Source of the DNA: GCA-003244245 sp963712995
GTDB lineage: Bacteria > Actinomycetota > Actinomycetes > Mycobacteriales > Pseudonocardiaceae
Direction: 5' to 3'
Length of the DNA stretch: 64,000 bases
Assembly (NCBI GenBank): GCA_963712995.1
Contig: CAVQKH010000030.1
Span: 186,001-250,000 of the forward strand
Numbering within the stretch: position 1 is the first letter of the stretch; each line of letters starts with the position of its first letter. Below the pieces are notes generated by a model. That model was not told the DNA's origin. It did no database searches and saw only the letters and a list, made by a program, of their open reading frames with translations. This document shows, one piece after another, positions 1-8,910 of this stretch. The position numbers and the translations under genes are program-made.

Positions 1-211
1 CACTTCTGGCGCAGTGTCCTGACATCACTGGTCGTGAGATCCGTTACGGGACGAACCACAGGGCTCGGGACGCTACCTCGTGATGGGCCGCGACTGGTGA
101 CGGGCGGAGCCGGGTGGCAGGCGAGATCTTGACCGGGCTCGGCGGATCGCGGCGTAGGCGGGTTACGCTGGGGTTCGCTGGCCGGGCCGGCGAGGAGGAG
201 GTGCGTGGCGG

Positions 212-640
212 ATGTTCAACATCGGCTGGGGGGAGTTCCTGGTCCTGGTCGTCCTCGGGCTGTTGATCCTGGGCCCGGAACGTCTGCCGGAAGCGGCGTC
301 CTGGCTGGGCCGCACGGTACGCCAAATCCGGGAGTACGCCCAAGGTGCCCGTGACCAGCTGCGCTCGGAGGTCGGCCCGGCGTTCGACGAGTTCCGGGAG
401 CCGCTGGAGGAATTGCGGGGGCTACGCGGCTTCAATCGGCGTGGGTTCAGCCCGCGTGGGTTCAACCCGCGCAGCGCGTTGAGCCGCCAGCTCTTCGACG
501 ACTACGACAGTGACCCTTTCGATCCGTTCGGGGATGTGTTCAAGCCCAACGGCTACACCTCGCCCATCGGCCGGGGCATCCCGGTCACCCGGCCGTTGCT
601 GCCGGGCGAGCGCGCACCGTTCGACCCCGACGCGACCTGA
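212..640 (+). CDS. tatB: Sec-independent protein translocase subunit TatB
   Basis: Membrane subunit of the Tat translocase, which with TatC receives folded twin-arginine precursors. The 142-residue product opens with Glu8 and one hydrophobic helix (FLVLVVLGLLIL), a Gly21-Pro22 hinge, then the amphipathic helix starting WLGRTVRQIREY, the TatB/TatA plan. The long acidic and arginine-rich tail, with a repeated RGF(N/S)xRG pattern near residues 73-85, favours TatB over TatA. A purine-rich GAGGAGGAGG run ends 10 bases before the ATG. It is convergent with mrp. The order tatB, mrp, DUF1003, MgtE-like matches Rv1224-Rv1232c of M. tuberculosis. Confidence 0.93.
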   Translation: MFNIGWGEFLVLVVLGLLILGPERLPEAASWLGRTVRQIREYAQGARDQLRSEVGPAFDEFREPLEELRGLRGFNRRGFSPRGFNPRSALSRQLFDDYDSDPFDPFGDVFKPNGYTSPIGRGIPVTRPLLPGERAPFDPDAT

Positions 641-647
641 GCGGGCG

Positions 648-1802
648 CTATCTCGAGCTGGGGCTCACCGAGAGCAGTCGCCCGGCCAGGCCACGCGAGC
701 GGGTCGCGAGCCGGTCGGCGATCCCGCGCAGCACCACCGCGGCCGGTGAGGTGGGATCGGTGAGCACCAGCGGGGTGCCGGTGTCACCGGTCTCGCGTAG
801 CCGCGGATCCAGCGGCACCTGACCCAGCAACGGCACGTCGCTGCCCAATGCGCGGGTCAGCGTCTCGGCGACCTGCTGGCCCCCGCCGGAGCCGAACAGG
901 TGGTTGCGCGAGCCGTCCGGCATCTCCAGCCAGGACATGTTCTCCACCACACCGATCAGTCGCTGGCGGGTCTGCAGGGCGATCGACCCGGCCCGCTGCG
1001 CCACCTCGGCGGCGGCTCGCTGCGGGGTGGTGATCACGAGGATCTCGGCGTTGGGGATCAGCTGCGCCACCGAGATGGCGATGTCCCCGGTGCCCGGTGG
1101 CAGGTCGAGCAGCAGCACGTCGAGATCGCCCCAGAACACGTCGGCGAGGAACTGCTGCAGCGCGCGGTGCAGCATCGGCCCCCGCCACACCACGGGGGTG
1201 TTGTCCTTGGTGAACATGCCGATCGAGATCACCTTCACCCCGTGCGCCACTGGCGGCATGATCATTTTTTCGACCTGGGTGGGCCGCGCTGTCGTGCCGA
1301 GCATGCCCGGCACCGAGTGGCCATAGATATCGGCGTCGACCACCCCGACCGACAACCCCCGGTCGGCCATCGCTGCGGCCAGGTTCACCGTCACCGAGGA
1401 CTTGCCCACCCCGCCCTTGCCGGAGGCTACGCAGTACACCCGGGTCAGTGATCCCGGTTCGGCGAACGGGATCCGTGGCTCTTCGGCCGTGCCGCGCAGT
1501 TGGTGGCGCAACGCGGTGCGCTGGGCGTCACTCATCACGTCGAGCTCCACCTGTACGTCCCGCACACCGGGCACGGCGTGGACAGCCTTGGTGACCCGGG
1601 AGGTGATGGTGTCGCGCATGGGGCAGCCTGCGATGGTCAGCCACACCGCTACCTGCACGGTTCCCTCGGGCGTCACGGTCACGTCCTTGACCATGCCCAG
1701 CTCGGTGATCGGCCGGTTGATCTCGGGGTCGTGCACCCCGTCGAGCGCAGAACGGATTGCGTCGATGGTCGGGGTGGTCTGGGTGGAGGCCACGGGTGGC
1801 AC
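648..1802 (-). CDS. mrp: Mrp/ApbC-type P-loop ATPase, iron-sulfur cluster carrier
   Basis: Cytosolic ATPase of the Mrp/Nbp35 family, which binds and transfers Fe-S clusters. The 384-residue product has an N-terminal MIP18 (DUF59) domain at about residues 10-85 and a C-terminal ParA-like domain from about 118. The deviant Walker A motif GKGGVGKSSVTVNLA is clear, followed by the switch DADIYGHSVPGMLG and DLPPGTGD. The usual C-terminal CxxC is absent, as in many actinobacterial members. The start is GTG; a second GTG three codons in is possible. It may help mature the many Fe-S enzymes coded in this window, which is inference. Confidence 0.92.
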   Translation of the reverse strand: MPPVASTQTTPTIDAIRSALDGVHDPEINRPITELGMVKDVTVTPEGTVQVAVWLTIAGCPMRDTITSRVTKAVHAVPGVRDVQVELDVMSDAQRTALRHQLRGTAEEPRIPFAEPGSLTRVYCVASGKGGVGKSSVTVNLAAAMADRGLSVGVVDADIYGHSVPGMLGTTARPTQVEKMIMPPVAHGVKVISIGMFTKDNTPVVWRGPMLHRALQQFLADVFWGDLDVLLLDLPPGTGDIAISVAQLIPNAEILVITTPQRAAAEVAQRAGSIALQTRQRLIGVVENMSWLEMPDGSRNHLFGSGGGQQVAETLTRALGSDVPLLGQVPLDPRLRETGDTGTPLVLTDPTSPAAVVLRGIADRLATRSRGLAGRLLSVSPSSR

Positions 1803-1863
1803 CGACCTTCCAATTGAGTGTGAGATCCGTATCCCATGCTAGGCGCTGCGTCCGGGGAGCCGG

Positions 1864-2400
1864 TCAGCCCCGCTTGCCCCGACGGGTACCGGCGGCGCGA
1901 TCCGCGGCCGGCCGCTCCGTTGCCGCCGGCTCCCTGTGCTCGGTGAGCCGGACGAGCTCGGAGCGCAGAAAGTCCCGGGTCACCACTTCGCCCACGGCCA
2001 GCCGCAGTGCAGCCAGCTCCCTGGCCAGGTACTCCGTGTCGGCCTTGGTCCGCTCGGCCCGGGCGCGGTCCTCCTCCAACGTCACCCGGTCACGGTCGTC
2101 TTGGCGGTTCTGCGCCAGCAGGATCAGCGGCGCGGCGTAGGCGGCCTGCGTGGAGAACGCCAGGTTGAGCAAGATGAACGGGTAGGGATCCCAGTGCCGG
2201 GTCAGCGCCACCAGGTTCAGTGTGATCCACACCATCACGATGACGGTCTGCGCGGCCAGGAACCGGCCGGTGCCCAGGAAGCGGGCTATCCGCTCGGAGA
2301 AGCGGGCGAAGGCGTCCGGGTCCATTTTGGGCGCCAGTCGCCGTGGCCTGCGCGGCAGGTCCAGACGGCTCGCCGAATACTGCCACCGTGACTCAGTCAC
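1864..2400 (-). CDS. DUF1003 family membrane protein
   Basis: Small integral membrane protein of unknown function, 178 residues. Two hydrophobic segments lie at about residues 46-66 and 74-96, joined by a short loop (TRHWDPYPF). The second ends in APLILLAQNRQDDRDR, the hallmark of the DUF1003 family. A charged, probably coiled-coil tail (about 100-150) follows. The GTG start overlaps the end of the upstream MgtE_N/CBS gene by 8 bases, so the two are probably translationally coupled. The pairing is also seen in M. tuberculosis (Rv1231c-Rv1232c), which suggests a shared role, perhaps in cation homeostasis. Confidence 0.88.
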   Translation of the reverse strand: MTESRWQYSASRLDLPRRPRRLAPKMDPDAFARFSERIARFLGTGRFLAAQTVIVMVWITLNLVALTRHWDPYPFILLNLAFSTQAAYAAPLILLAQNRQDDRDRVTLEEDRARAERTKADTEYLARELAALRLAVGEVVTRDFLRSELVRLTEHREPAATERPAADRAAGTRRGKRG

Positions 2401-3688
2401 CGGTCACCTCCCTGGATAGGTCGGGGGTGAGCCAAGCCTCCCGCTGCCGCCAGTCATCGGGCAGTGCCGCGTCGAGCAGGTCGTCCACGCTCACCGCACC
2501 GAGCAGATGATCCGCGGTGTCCACCACCGGCGCGCAGACCAGGTCGTAGGCGGCGAAGTAGCGAGTGACCTCAGCCAGCGTCGCGTCTGGTCCGAGGCGG
2601 GTCAGCTCGGTGTCCAGTATCCCGGCCACCAGATTCGACGGTGGTTCGCGCAGCAGCCGCTGCAGGTGGGCGCAACCCAGGTAGCGCCCGGTGGGGGTGG
2701 CCGTCGGTGGCCGGCAGACGAACACCATGCTGGCCAGTGCGGGAGTCAGCTCTGGGTTACAGGCCCGGGCCAGCGCCTCGGCGACGGTGGCGTCCGGGGT
2801 GAGTACCACAGGCTCAGAGGTCATCAGGCCACCGGCGGTGTCCGAGGAATAGCTCAGCAGCCGGCGGACCGGTGCCGATTCCTCCGGGGCCATCAGCCGC
2901 AGCAGCCGTTCCCGTTCTGCCTGGGCGAGCTCGCCGAGCAGGTCGGCCGCGTCGTCTGGATTCATCGCTTCGAGCACATCGGCGGCTCGCTCATCACCCA
3001 GCCGGGAGAGCACCTCGGCCTGCTCATCCTCGGAGAGCTCTTGCAGCACATCGGCGAGGCGCTCGTCGTCGAGCGCGTCGACCACCTCTTCGCGGCGTTT
3101 GGCGGGCAGTTCGCGCAGCGTGTTGGCGACCTCCACCGCGCGCATCCCCTCGAACATGGCCAGCAACTGCTCGGCGCCCTGCCCTCGGGTGCTCACCTCG
3201 GCCAGCGTGAGTCCCGCGACCTCGTCCCATTCGAGCACCTCGACCGGGCCGCGCCGGCCGAGCCGGCCGAGCCGGCCGGTGCGCTCCCGCACCGCCAGCT
3301 TGGTGATCACCCAGTCTCTGGTGCGCGTCTGCTCGAGACCGGCGTCCACCACGGTCGCGACCGCTCCGGTGGCGGCAACGTGCACCCGGGTGTCCAGGAT
3401 CTCCCCGATCACCAGCGTCTCGTTGGGACGCAGGGTGAACTTGCGCAGGCTCACCGTGCCGGTGGCCAGCGCGACGGCACCCGGCTCGATCGAGGTGACC
3501 CGCAACATCGGTACGAAGATCCGTTGCCGGATGATGAGCTCGACCACCAGACCGAGCACCCGCGGTGGCCGGGGCCCGATGCGCAGCGTGGTGACCAGGT
3601 CGCGGACCCTGCCGATCTGTTCCCCATCGGGCCCGAACACCGGCAGCCCCGCGACCCGCGCAGCGTAAACCCTGCTCGGAGTGGCCAC
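2393..3688 (-). CDS. MgtE N-terminal and CBS domain protein with PRC-barrel
   Basis: Soluble 431-residue protein that looks like the cytosolic sensor half of an MgtE magnesium channel without the transmembrane pore. The first 150 residues resemble PRC-barrel modules (VFGPDGEQIGRVRDLV). The MgtE_N superhelix follows at about 165-275, with repeats such as LPAKRREEVVDALDDE and LSEDEQAEVLSRLGDE. Paired CBS domains run to the end (GGLMTSEPVVLTPDATVAEA and LLGAVSVDDLLDAALPD). It overlaps the DUF1003 gene and may control or partner it; that link is inferred from conserved pairing. Confidence 0.87.
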   Translation of the reverse strand: MATPSRVYAARVAGLPVFGPDGEQIGRVRDLVTTLRIGPRPPRVLGLVVELIIRQRIFVPMLRVTSIEPGAVALATGTVSLRKFTLRPNETLVIGEILDTRVHVAATGAVATVVDAGLEQTRTRDWVITKLAVRERTGRLGRLGRRGPVEVLEWDEVAGLTLAEVSTRGQGAEQLLAMFEGMRAVEVANTLRELPAKRREEVVDALDDERLADVLQELSEDEQAEVLSRLGDERAADVLEAMNPDDAADLLGELAQAERERLLRLMAPEESAPVRRLLSYSSDTAGGLMTSEPVVLTPDATVAEALARACNPELTPALASMVFVCRPPTATPTGRYLGCAHLQRLLREPPSNLVAGILDTELTRLGPDATLAEVTRYFAAYDLVCAPVVDTADHLLGAVSVDDLLDAALPDDWRQREAWLTPDLSREVTGD

Positions 3689-3847
3689 CCTATGAGGCTA
3701 GCGGCCGCTCACGTCCCGTGATCTGCGCCAGTCACGTCCGCCGTGCCGGCTGGCCAGCAGCCATACTGGTGAGTGATCGCAGCATGCATGCAACCCGGCA
3801 GCGCCGGGCCGCCCCGCCCGGTGCCGCGTGCGACGAAAGGTGCCACC

Positions 3848-5044
3848 ATGGCGCGGCTGGCTCAGACTGACGGTCTCACCGACATCCAGCGGGAGATTCT
3901 GGCCACGGTCAAGACCTTCGTGGACAAGGAGATCATCCCGGTCGCCCAGGAGTTGGAGCACACCGACACCTACCCGCAGGAGATCGTCGAGGGGATGAAG
4001 GAGATGGGGCTGTTCGGCCTCACCATCCCCGAGTGCTACGGCGGCCTGGGCGAGTCCCTGCTGACCTACGCGCTGGTCGTGGAGCAGATCGCCCGCGGCT
4101 GGATGAGCGTCTCCGGTGTGATCAACACACATTTCATCGTCGCGTACATGATCAATCAGCACGGTACGGACGAGCAGAAACAGCACTACCTGCCCGGTAT
4201 GGCGCAAGGACGAGTTCGTGGTGCCTTCTCGATGTCTGAGCCGGAGCTGGGTTCCGACGTCGCCGCGATCAAGACCAGAGCCCGGCGCGACGGGGACCAC
4301 TTCATCGTCGACGGCGCGAAGATGTGGCTGACCAACGGCGCCACCTCGACCCTGGTGGCGACCCTGGTCAAGACCGAGGAGGGGGCGGCGAAGGCGCACC
4401 ACAACCTCACCACGCTGCTGGTGGACAAACCTACCGGCTACGGTGAAGTCGTTCCCGGGCTCAGCATACCCGGCAAGATCGACAAGATGGGTTACAAGGG
4501 GGTCGACACCACCGAGCTGGTGTTCGACGGTTACCGCATCGGAGCCGACAAGGTCCTCGGTGCCGCCCCTGGCAAGGGTTTCGCGCAGATGATGGACGGC
4601 GTTGAGGTGGGCCGGGTCAACGTCGCCGCTCGGGCCTGCGGCATCGCCATCCGCGCTTTCGAGCTTGCCGTCGACTACGCCCAGCAGCGCAGGACCTTCG
4701 GCAAACCGATCGCGGCGCACCAGGCGATTGCATTCAAGCTGGCCGAGATGGCCACCAAGGTCGAGGCCGCGCACCTGATGATGGTCAGTGCAGCCCGGTC
4801 CAAGGACTCCGGCGAGCGCAACGACGTCCAGACCGGTATGGCGAAGCTGCTGGCCAGCGAATACTGCAAGGAGGTCACCGAGGACGCCTTCCGCATCCAC
4901 GGCGGGTACGGGTATTCCAAGGAGTACGAGATCGAGCGGCTGATGCGCGAAGCGCCGTTCCTGCTCATCGGCGAGGGTACCAGTGAGATTCAAAAAACGA
5001 TCATCAGCAAGGGTCTGCTACGGGAGTACGCTGCGCGAGGCTGA
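3848..5044 (+). CDS. Acyl-CoA dehydrogenase
   Basis: FAD-dependent acyl-CoA dehydrogenase, which introduces the alpha-beta double bond in fatty or branched-chain acyl-CoA breakdown. The 398-residue length fits the family. Signature 1 is visible as AFSMSEPELGSDVAAIKTR. The C-terminal region has the FAD-binding QTGMAKLLASEYCKEVTEDA and FRIHGGYGYSKEYEIERL, with the likely catalytic glutamate in LIGEGTSEIQK. The ATG at 3848 is chosen over an in-frame GTG 25 codons upstream because GAAAGG precedes it and the family alignment begins there. Substrate range cannot be read from the sequence. It stands alone. Confidence 0.92.
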   Translation: MARLAQTDGLTDIQREILATVKTFVDKEIIPVAQELEHTDTYPQEIVEGMKEMGLFGLTIPECYGGLGESLLTYALVVEQIARGWMSVSGVINTHFIVAYMINQHGTDEQKQHYLPGMAQGRVRGAFSMSEPELGSDVAAIKTRARRDGDHFIVDGAKMWLTNGATSTLVATLVKTEEGAAKAHHNLTTLLVDKPTGYGEVVPGLSIPGKIDKMGYKGVDTTELVFDGYRIGADKVLGAAPGKGFAQMMDGVEVGRVNVAARACGIAIRAFELAVDYAQQRRTFGKPIAAHQAIAFKLAEMATKVEAAHLMMVSAARSKDSGERNDVQTGMAKLLASEYCKEVTEDAFRIHGGYGYSKEYEIERLMREAPFLLIGEGTSEIQKTIISKGLLREYAARG

Positions 5045-5090
5045 GTGCGCCCTGGCACGATTGGGTACCTCGTTGGGGAGGTGATACGCA

Positions 5091-5606
5091 ATGACCAGTC
5101 CATTCGGCGGCCAGGGTCAGATGCCCGGCTTGCCCACCCCACCCACCGGCTGGCCCATCGGCTCCTACACCACCTACGCGGAGGCGCAGCGTGCGGTGGA
5201 CCATCTCGCCGATAATCAGTTCCCGGTTGCCGAGGTCACGATCGTCGGTGTGGACCTCATGCTGGTGGAGCGGGTGTTGCGCCGGTTGACCTGGGGCCGG
5301 GTACTCAGCCAGGGGGCGGCCTCGGGTGCCTGGTTCGGTCTGTTCGTCGGGGTGCTACTCAGCCTGTTCGCGACCCAGGCCGGGACCGGGGTGATACCCA
5401 TCGTGGTGGGGCTGGCCACGGGTGCGGTGTTCGGAACGGTGTTCGCCGCTGCCGGCTACGCCTCGACCCGCGGCCGCCGGGACTTCGCGTCGTCGAGTCA
5501 ACTGGTCGCCGGCCGCTACGACGTCCTGTGCCAGCCCAAGCACGCCGAGCAAGCCCGCGACATGCTAGCCAAACTAGCGATGGGCCCCGGTCCCGCACCC
5601 GCCTGA
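5091..5606 (+). CDS. General stress protein 17M-like membrane protein
   Basis: Product of 171 residues with an N-terminal domain of the general stress protein 17M / YflT type (SYTTYAEAQRAVDHLADNQ, then VTIVGVDL). Two closely spaced hydrophobic segments follow at about residues 73-95 and 100-125, rich in glycine (SGAWFGLFVGVLLSLF, VVGLATGAVFGTVFAAAGYA). The C-terminus is a short soluble domain (YDVLCQPKHAEQARDMLAKL). GGGGAGG lies 8 bases before the ATG. The family is common in actinobacteria and its molecular role is unknown. It converges with the NUDIX gene. Confidence 0.85.
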   Translation: MTSPFGGQGQMPGLPTPPTGWPIGSYTTYAEAQRAVDHLADNQFPVAEVTIVGVDLMLVERVLRRLTWGRVLSQGAASGAWFGLFVGVLLSLFATQAGTGVIPIVVGLATGAVFGTVFAAAGYASTRGRRDFASSSQLVAGRYDVLCQPKHAEQARDMLAKLAMGPGPAPA

Positions 5607-5637
5607 ACGTCCGCCCTTTCCCCTCCGGTGGGTGGGG

Positions 5638-6051
5638 TCAGCGGGGTAGGGAGTGCCAGTGGGTGAGGGCGTCGATGAGGCCCGGGACCAGGGGCAGCGT
5701 CGCCAGGGTGTTCGCGTCGCACCAGCGGATCTCGTCGGCGTCATCGCCGGCGATCAGGGTCCCGCCAACCGCCCGGCAGTGATAGTCATGGATATCGAAC
5801 ACCGCCCCGTGCGGCGCGCCCCGTTGCACCGTGCCCAGCAGTCGGATGATCTCTATCGCCAGCCCGGTCTCCTCGGCCACCTCGCGGATGACCGCATGAT
5901 GATCGGTCTCGCCGGCCTCCACCCGGCCGCCAGGCACCGACCAGCGCCCCCGCCCCGGCTCGTGTGCCCTGCGGACCAGCAGTAGCCTGCCGGCCTCGTC
6001 GAACACCACGGCTCCGACGCACCGGATCCGCGGCTCGGATGGTCCTGTCAT
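5638..6051 (-). CDS. NUDIX hydrolase
   Basis: Pyrophosphohydrolase of the NUDIX superfamily, 137 residues. The Nudix box is complete: GGRVEAGETDHHAVIREVAE followed by ETGL, giving the GX5EX7REUXEEXGU pattern that binds the catalytic metal. The N-terminus IRCVGAVVFDEAGRLLLVRR and the WSVPGG lead-in are typical of MutT-like members. The substrate cannot be predicted; mycobacterial and pseudonocardial homologues are annotated only as NUDIX proteins. It is divergent from the PH-domain gene. Confidence 0.9.
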   Translation of the reverse strand: MTGPSEPRIRCVGAVVFDEAGRLLLVRRAHEPGRGRWSVPGGRVEAGETDHHAVIREVAEETGLAIEIIRLLGTVQRGAPHGAVFDIHDYHCRAVGGTLIAGDDADEIRWCDANTLATLPLVPGLIDALTHWHSLPR

Positions 6052-6218
6052 CAGCGGTCACGGTAGTAGGCTCACGAGTGTCGCCAGCACGTCGCAGGAC
6101 CACGTGCGGTACAACAACTTGATCGATGACGGAAATACGCGACAATGGCGGAGTCCGCGCTTCGACAGCGGCGAGACAGGTAGGTCACGGTGAGTATGCA
6201 GAAGCCTCGGGCACTGAC

Positions 6219-6812
6219 ATGATCGGTAGGCATTCCAACGTGCTGCTCAACCCCGCAGTGGAGCGACGGGTGATCCGGGTACGGCGGCATTGGGCAAAGC
6301 TGATCAGGCCGCTGGCGCGGACCATCGGGGTCGTGCTGGTCGCGTTCCTGCTGTCCCGGTTGATCAGCGGGGTGGGCCTGGGTAGCAGCCTGTGGCTGGT
6401 GCAGTCGTTGCTCTGGTATTCGGCAGTCGCGGCGTTGGTGTGGTATGCCTGGGATGTCCTGGAGTGGTGGATGGAAGTCATCATCGTCACCGACAAGCGG
6501 TTCATGATCACCAGTGGCATCATCGAGACGAAGAACTCCATGATGCCGATCGGCAAGGTGACCGACATGAGCTTCCTGCGGCCGGTGATCGGGCAGATCC
6601 TGGGTTACGGCACCCTGCGGGTGGAGTCGGCCGGGCAGAAGCAGGACCTGGAGACGATCGATTTCCTGCCCCGGCCCGATGAGGTCTTCCAGGCCATCTC
6701 CGAATTGATCTTCGGTGAGAAGAAGCAGGCTCGGTCCCATATGCTGGAGCGGCCGCGCACCGTACGCCGCAAGCGCTGGCGCTGGTCTGACACTGGAGGA
6801 CCAGTGCAGTAG
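6219..6812 (+). CDS. PH-domain (bPH2/DUF304-type) membrane protein
   Basis: Membrane protein of about 197 residues. It has an arginine-rich start (ERRVIRVRRHWAKLIRP), two hydrophobic segments (TIGVVLVAFLLSRLI and WLVQSLLWYSAVAALVWYAW), and a C-terminal bacterial PH domain beginning VIIVTDKRFMITSGIIETK and continuing MPIGKVTDMSFLRPVIGQI and GYGTLRVESAG. An in-frame ATG at 6126 would add 31 residues, but those codons lack the high third-position GC of the rest, so 6219 is preferred. Neither start has a strong ribosome site. Function is unknown; such proteins are thought to act at the membrane. Confidence 0.8.
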   Translation: MIGRHSNVLLNPAVERRVIRVRRHWAKLIRPLARTIGVVLVAFLLSRLISGVGLGSSLWLVQSLLWYSAVAALVWYAWDVLEWWMEVIIVTDKRFMITSGIIETKNSMMPIGKVTDMSFLRPVIGQILGYGTLRVESAGQKQDLETIDFLPRPDEVFQAISELIFGEKKQARSHMLERPRTVRRKRWRWSDTGGPVQ

Positions 6813-6832
6813 CCGGCTGAGACTGCCGTCTC

Positions 6833-7744
6833 GTGCGCATTGACCTGCACGCCCACTCCACCATCTCCGACGGGACCGACAGCCCCGCGCAGCTCGTGGC
6901 GATGGCCGCAGCGGCTGGACTCGACGCGGTGGCCTTGACCGATCATGACACCACCGCGGGATGGGCGCAGGCCGTCGATGCGCTGCCCGCCGGCCTGCGG
7001 CTGATCCGGGGCGCGGAATTCTCCTGCGCCGCGCCGGACGGTCGGGGTGGCCGGGTCCCGGTGCACCTGCTCGGCTACCTGTTCGATCCAACCGCAGTCG
7101 CGATCGTGACCGAACAGACCCGGTTGCGGGACCAACGACGCGAGCGGCTGCGTGCCATGGCGGCCCGGATGGCCGCAGACGGATTCCCGGTGGACGCCGA
7201 TGGTCTGCTCGGCGCTCTCGGGCCCGACGTTCCAGCTGGTCGGCCGCATCTGGCTCGAGCGCTGGTGTCAGCGGGTGTGGTGGGCAGCGTTGAGGAGGCG
7301 TTCCGGCGGTTCCTGAACTCCGACGGTCCGTACTACCTCGGCCGGGCCGACACCGAGGTTCGGACCGTCGTCGGGATGGTGCGCGCCGCGGGAGGGGTGG
7401 CGGTGCTGGCCCATCCCGCGGCCCGCCGTCGCGGTCCGGTGATCGAGCCCGAGGTCATCGCTGAGCTCGCCGCTGAGGGGCTGGCCGGAGTGGAGGTCGA
7501 TCATCCCGATCATGCCGACGAGGACCGAGCGGTGCTGCGTGACCTCGCATTCGCACTGGATCTGGTGATCACCGGCTCCAGCGACTATCACGGCACGAAC
7601 AAGGCGGTGTCGCTGGGACAGGAGACCACCGATGCAGCGGCGCTGGAGCGGATCGAGGAGCTGGCGGCGTGCAGTGACATCGGTGCGGTGACCGGCGCAA
7701 CCGGCGGCCGGGGCGCCACCGCCGGTGGGTACGGTGAGTCGTGA
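6833..7744 (+). CDS. PHP-domain phosphoesterase (YciV/TrpH-like)
   Basis: Metal-dependent phosphoesterase of 303 residues. The PHP metal ligands are visible in DLHAHSTISDGTDSP (HxH), ALTDHDTTAGW, RGAEFSC, LAHPAA, EVDHPDHADED and the C-terminal TGSSDYHG. Characterised relatives (E. coli YciV, RNase AM) degrade RNA 5' to 3' or 3',5'-bisphosphate nucleotides, so a role in RNA or nucleotide processing is likely but not proven here. The GTG start follows the PH-domain gene by 20 bases. The stop overlaps the start of the downstream nuclease gene (GTGATG), indicating translational coupling. Confidence 0.88.
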   Translation: MRIDLHAHSTISDGTDSPAQLVAMAAAAGLDAVALTDHDTTAGWAQAVDALPAGLRLIRGAEFSCAAPDGRGGRVPVHLLGYLFDPTAVAIVTEQTRLRDQRRERLRAMAARMAADGFPVDADGLLGALGPDVPAGRPHLARALVSAGVVGSVEEAFRRFLNSDGPYYLGRADTEVRTVVGMVRAAGGVAVLAHPAARRRGPVIEPEVIAELAAEGLAGVEVDHPDHADEDRAVLRDLAFALDLVITGSSDYHGTNKAVSLGQETTDAAALERIEELAACSDIGAVTGATGGRGATAGGYGES

Positions 7745-8589
7745 TGGCACAGCAAGCGCAGGGAGAGTTGGACCTCGGGGGTCTGCCCCGGCCGTTGGTG
7801 CGGGTCACTCCCGCCAAGCTCGGCACCTGGATCGGGTGCCGCCGTCGCTACCGGATGGCCTACCTCGACCGCCCGACTCTGCCGCGTGGTGGTGCCTGGG
7901 CTCACAACACCTTGGGCGCGGTGGTACACACCGCGCTGCGGGCGTTGTTCGATCTGGCGCCTGAGCGTCGCCACTCGGATGCGGCGGTCGCGCTGGTGGC
8001 GACGCACTGGTCCGGGGAGGGTTTCGCGGATAACGCGCAGGCTGCGGACTATCGCCGCCGCGCGCAACACTGGGTGGCCCGCTATGTCGAGGGACTGGAT
8101 CCCCATCTCGATCCGGTCGGGGTCGAGCGGTGGGTCTCCGCGCCGACTCGCCGGATCGTCGCGGAGGGTCGGGTGGACCGCATCGACGAACGGGATGGTG
8201 AGCTCGTCGTGGTGGACTACAAGACCGGACGCCACGACCTCACCGTCGACGACGCCCGTGGCTCCCAAGCGCTGGGGCTCTACGCTTTCGCGGCGCGGCG
8301 CACGCTGCGCCGCACATGCCGCCGGGTCGAGCTGCATCACCTGCCCACCGGCACCGTTGCCGGATGGGAGCACACCGAGCAGTCGCTGGGCCGGCACCTG
8401 CAGCGGGCCGAGGAGGCCGCCGACGAGATCGCGCTGGCCACCGACACCTTGGCCGGGGGAGGCGACCCGGAAATCCTGTTCCCACCCGTCCCCGGCCGGG
8501 CCTGTTCGTGGTGCGACTTCCGGCGGCACTGCCCCGAAGGGCGGGCCGCCGCACCAGATATCGCACCGTGGGCATTGCTCGCCCCGTGA
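7744..8589 (+). CDS. RecB-family PD-(D/E)XK nuclease
   Basis: Stand-alone RecB-like exonuclease of about 281 residues. The PD-(D/E)XK core is visible as AEGRVDRIDERDGELVVVDY followed by KTGRHD, i.e. the GxxD then VDYKTG pattern, with a QALGLYAFA motif after it. Four cysteines that can hold a 4Fe-4S cluster are present: one in WIGCRRRYRMAY near the N-terminus and CSWCDFRRHC near the end. This cluster-bound nuclease fold is shared with AddB and Cas4. The ATG shares a base with the PHP stop. Coupling to a PHP phosphoesterase suggests nucleic-acid repair or turnover. Confidence 0.88.
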   Translation: MAQQAQGELDLGGLPRPLVRVTPAKLGTWIGCRRRYRMAYLDRPTLPRGGAWAHNTLGAVVHTALRALFDLAPERRHSDAAVALVATHWSGEGFADNAQAADYRRRAQHWVARYVEGLDPHLDPVGVERWVSAPTRRIVAEGRVDRIDERDGELVVVDYKTGRHDLTVDDARGSQALGLYAFAARRTLRRTCRRVELHHLPTGTVAGWEHTEQSLGRHLQRAEEAADEIALATDTLAGGGDPEILFPPVPGRACSWCDFRRHCPEGRAAAPDIAPWALLAP

Positions 8590-8864
8590 CCGCGCTACGC
8601 CCTGTCACCTGTGGACTGTCCGGGGTGCTGGCCGGAGGTCTGGTTGCGTTGACGATCGTGGTGTGCCTGGTTCAGTGGCTGGCCGCTCACTCGGGCATTC
8701 CCGGCCCCGGCGCGGCAGTGGTCGTCGGTCATCTGGTGGCCGCAGTGGTTGCCGTTGGGTTGCAGTTGGCCGCCGAGCGTTCCCGCGGCCGCACTGCCAC
8801 GCTGGCGTCCTGCTCGGTCCTGCTGCTCGCCGCGGCCGTGCTCTGGTTCGGCTGGTGGGCCTGA
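8586..8864 (+). CDS. Small three-helix membrane protein
   Basis: A 92-residue hydrophobic protein whose GTG start overlaps the stop of the nuclease gene (GTGA), so it is translated as the third member of that set. Three membrane segments are visible: VLAGGLVALTIVVCLVQWLA, AAVVVGHLVAAVVAVGLQLA and TLASCSVLLLAAAVLWFGWW. No motif points to a function. In-frame sequence upstream lies opposite coding DNA and is not part of the gene. Confidence 0.75.
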   Translation: MTALRPVTCGLSGVLAGGLVALTIVVCLVQWLAAHSGIPGPGAAVVVGHLVAAVVAVGLQLAAERSRGRTATLASCSVLLLAAAVLWFGWWA

Positions 8865-8910
8865 GCGCAGGCAGTCTGTCCTAGCTGGTGTGTTGTCAGA
8901 TCCGCGGCGA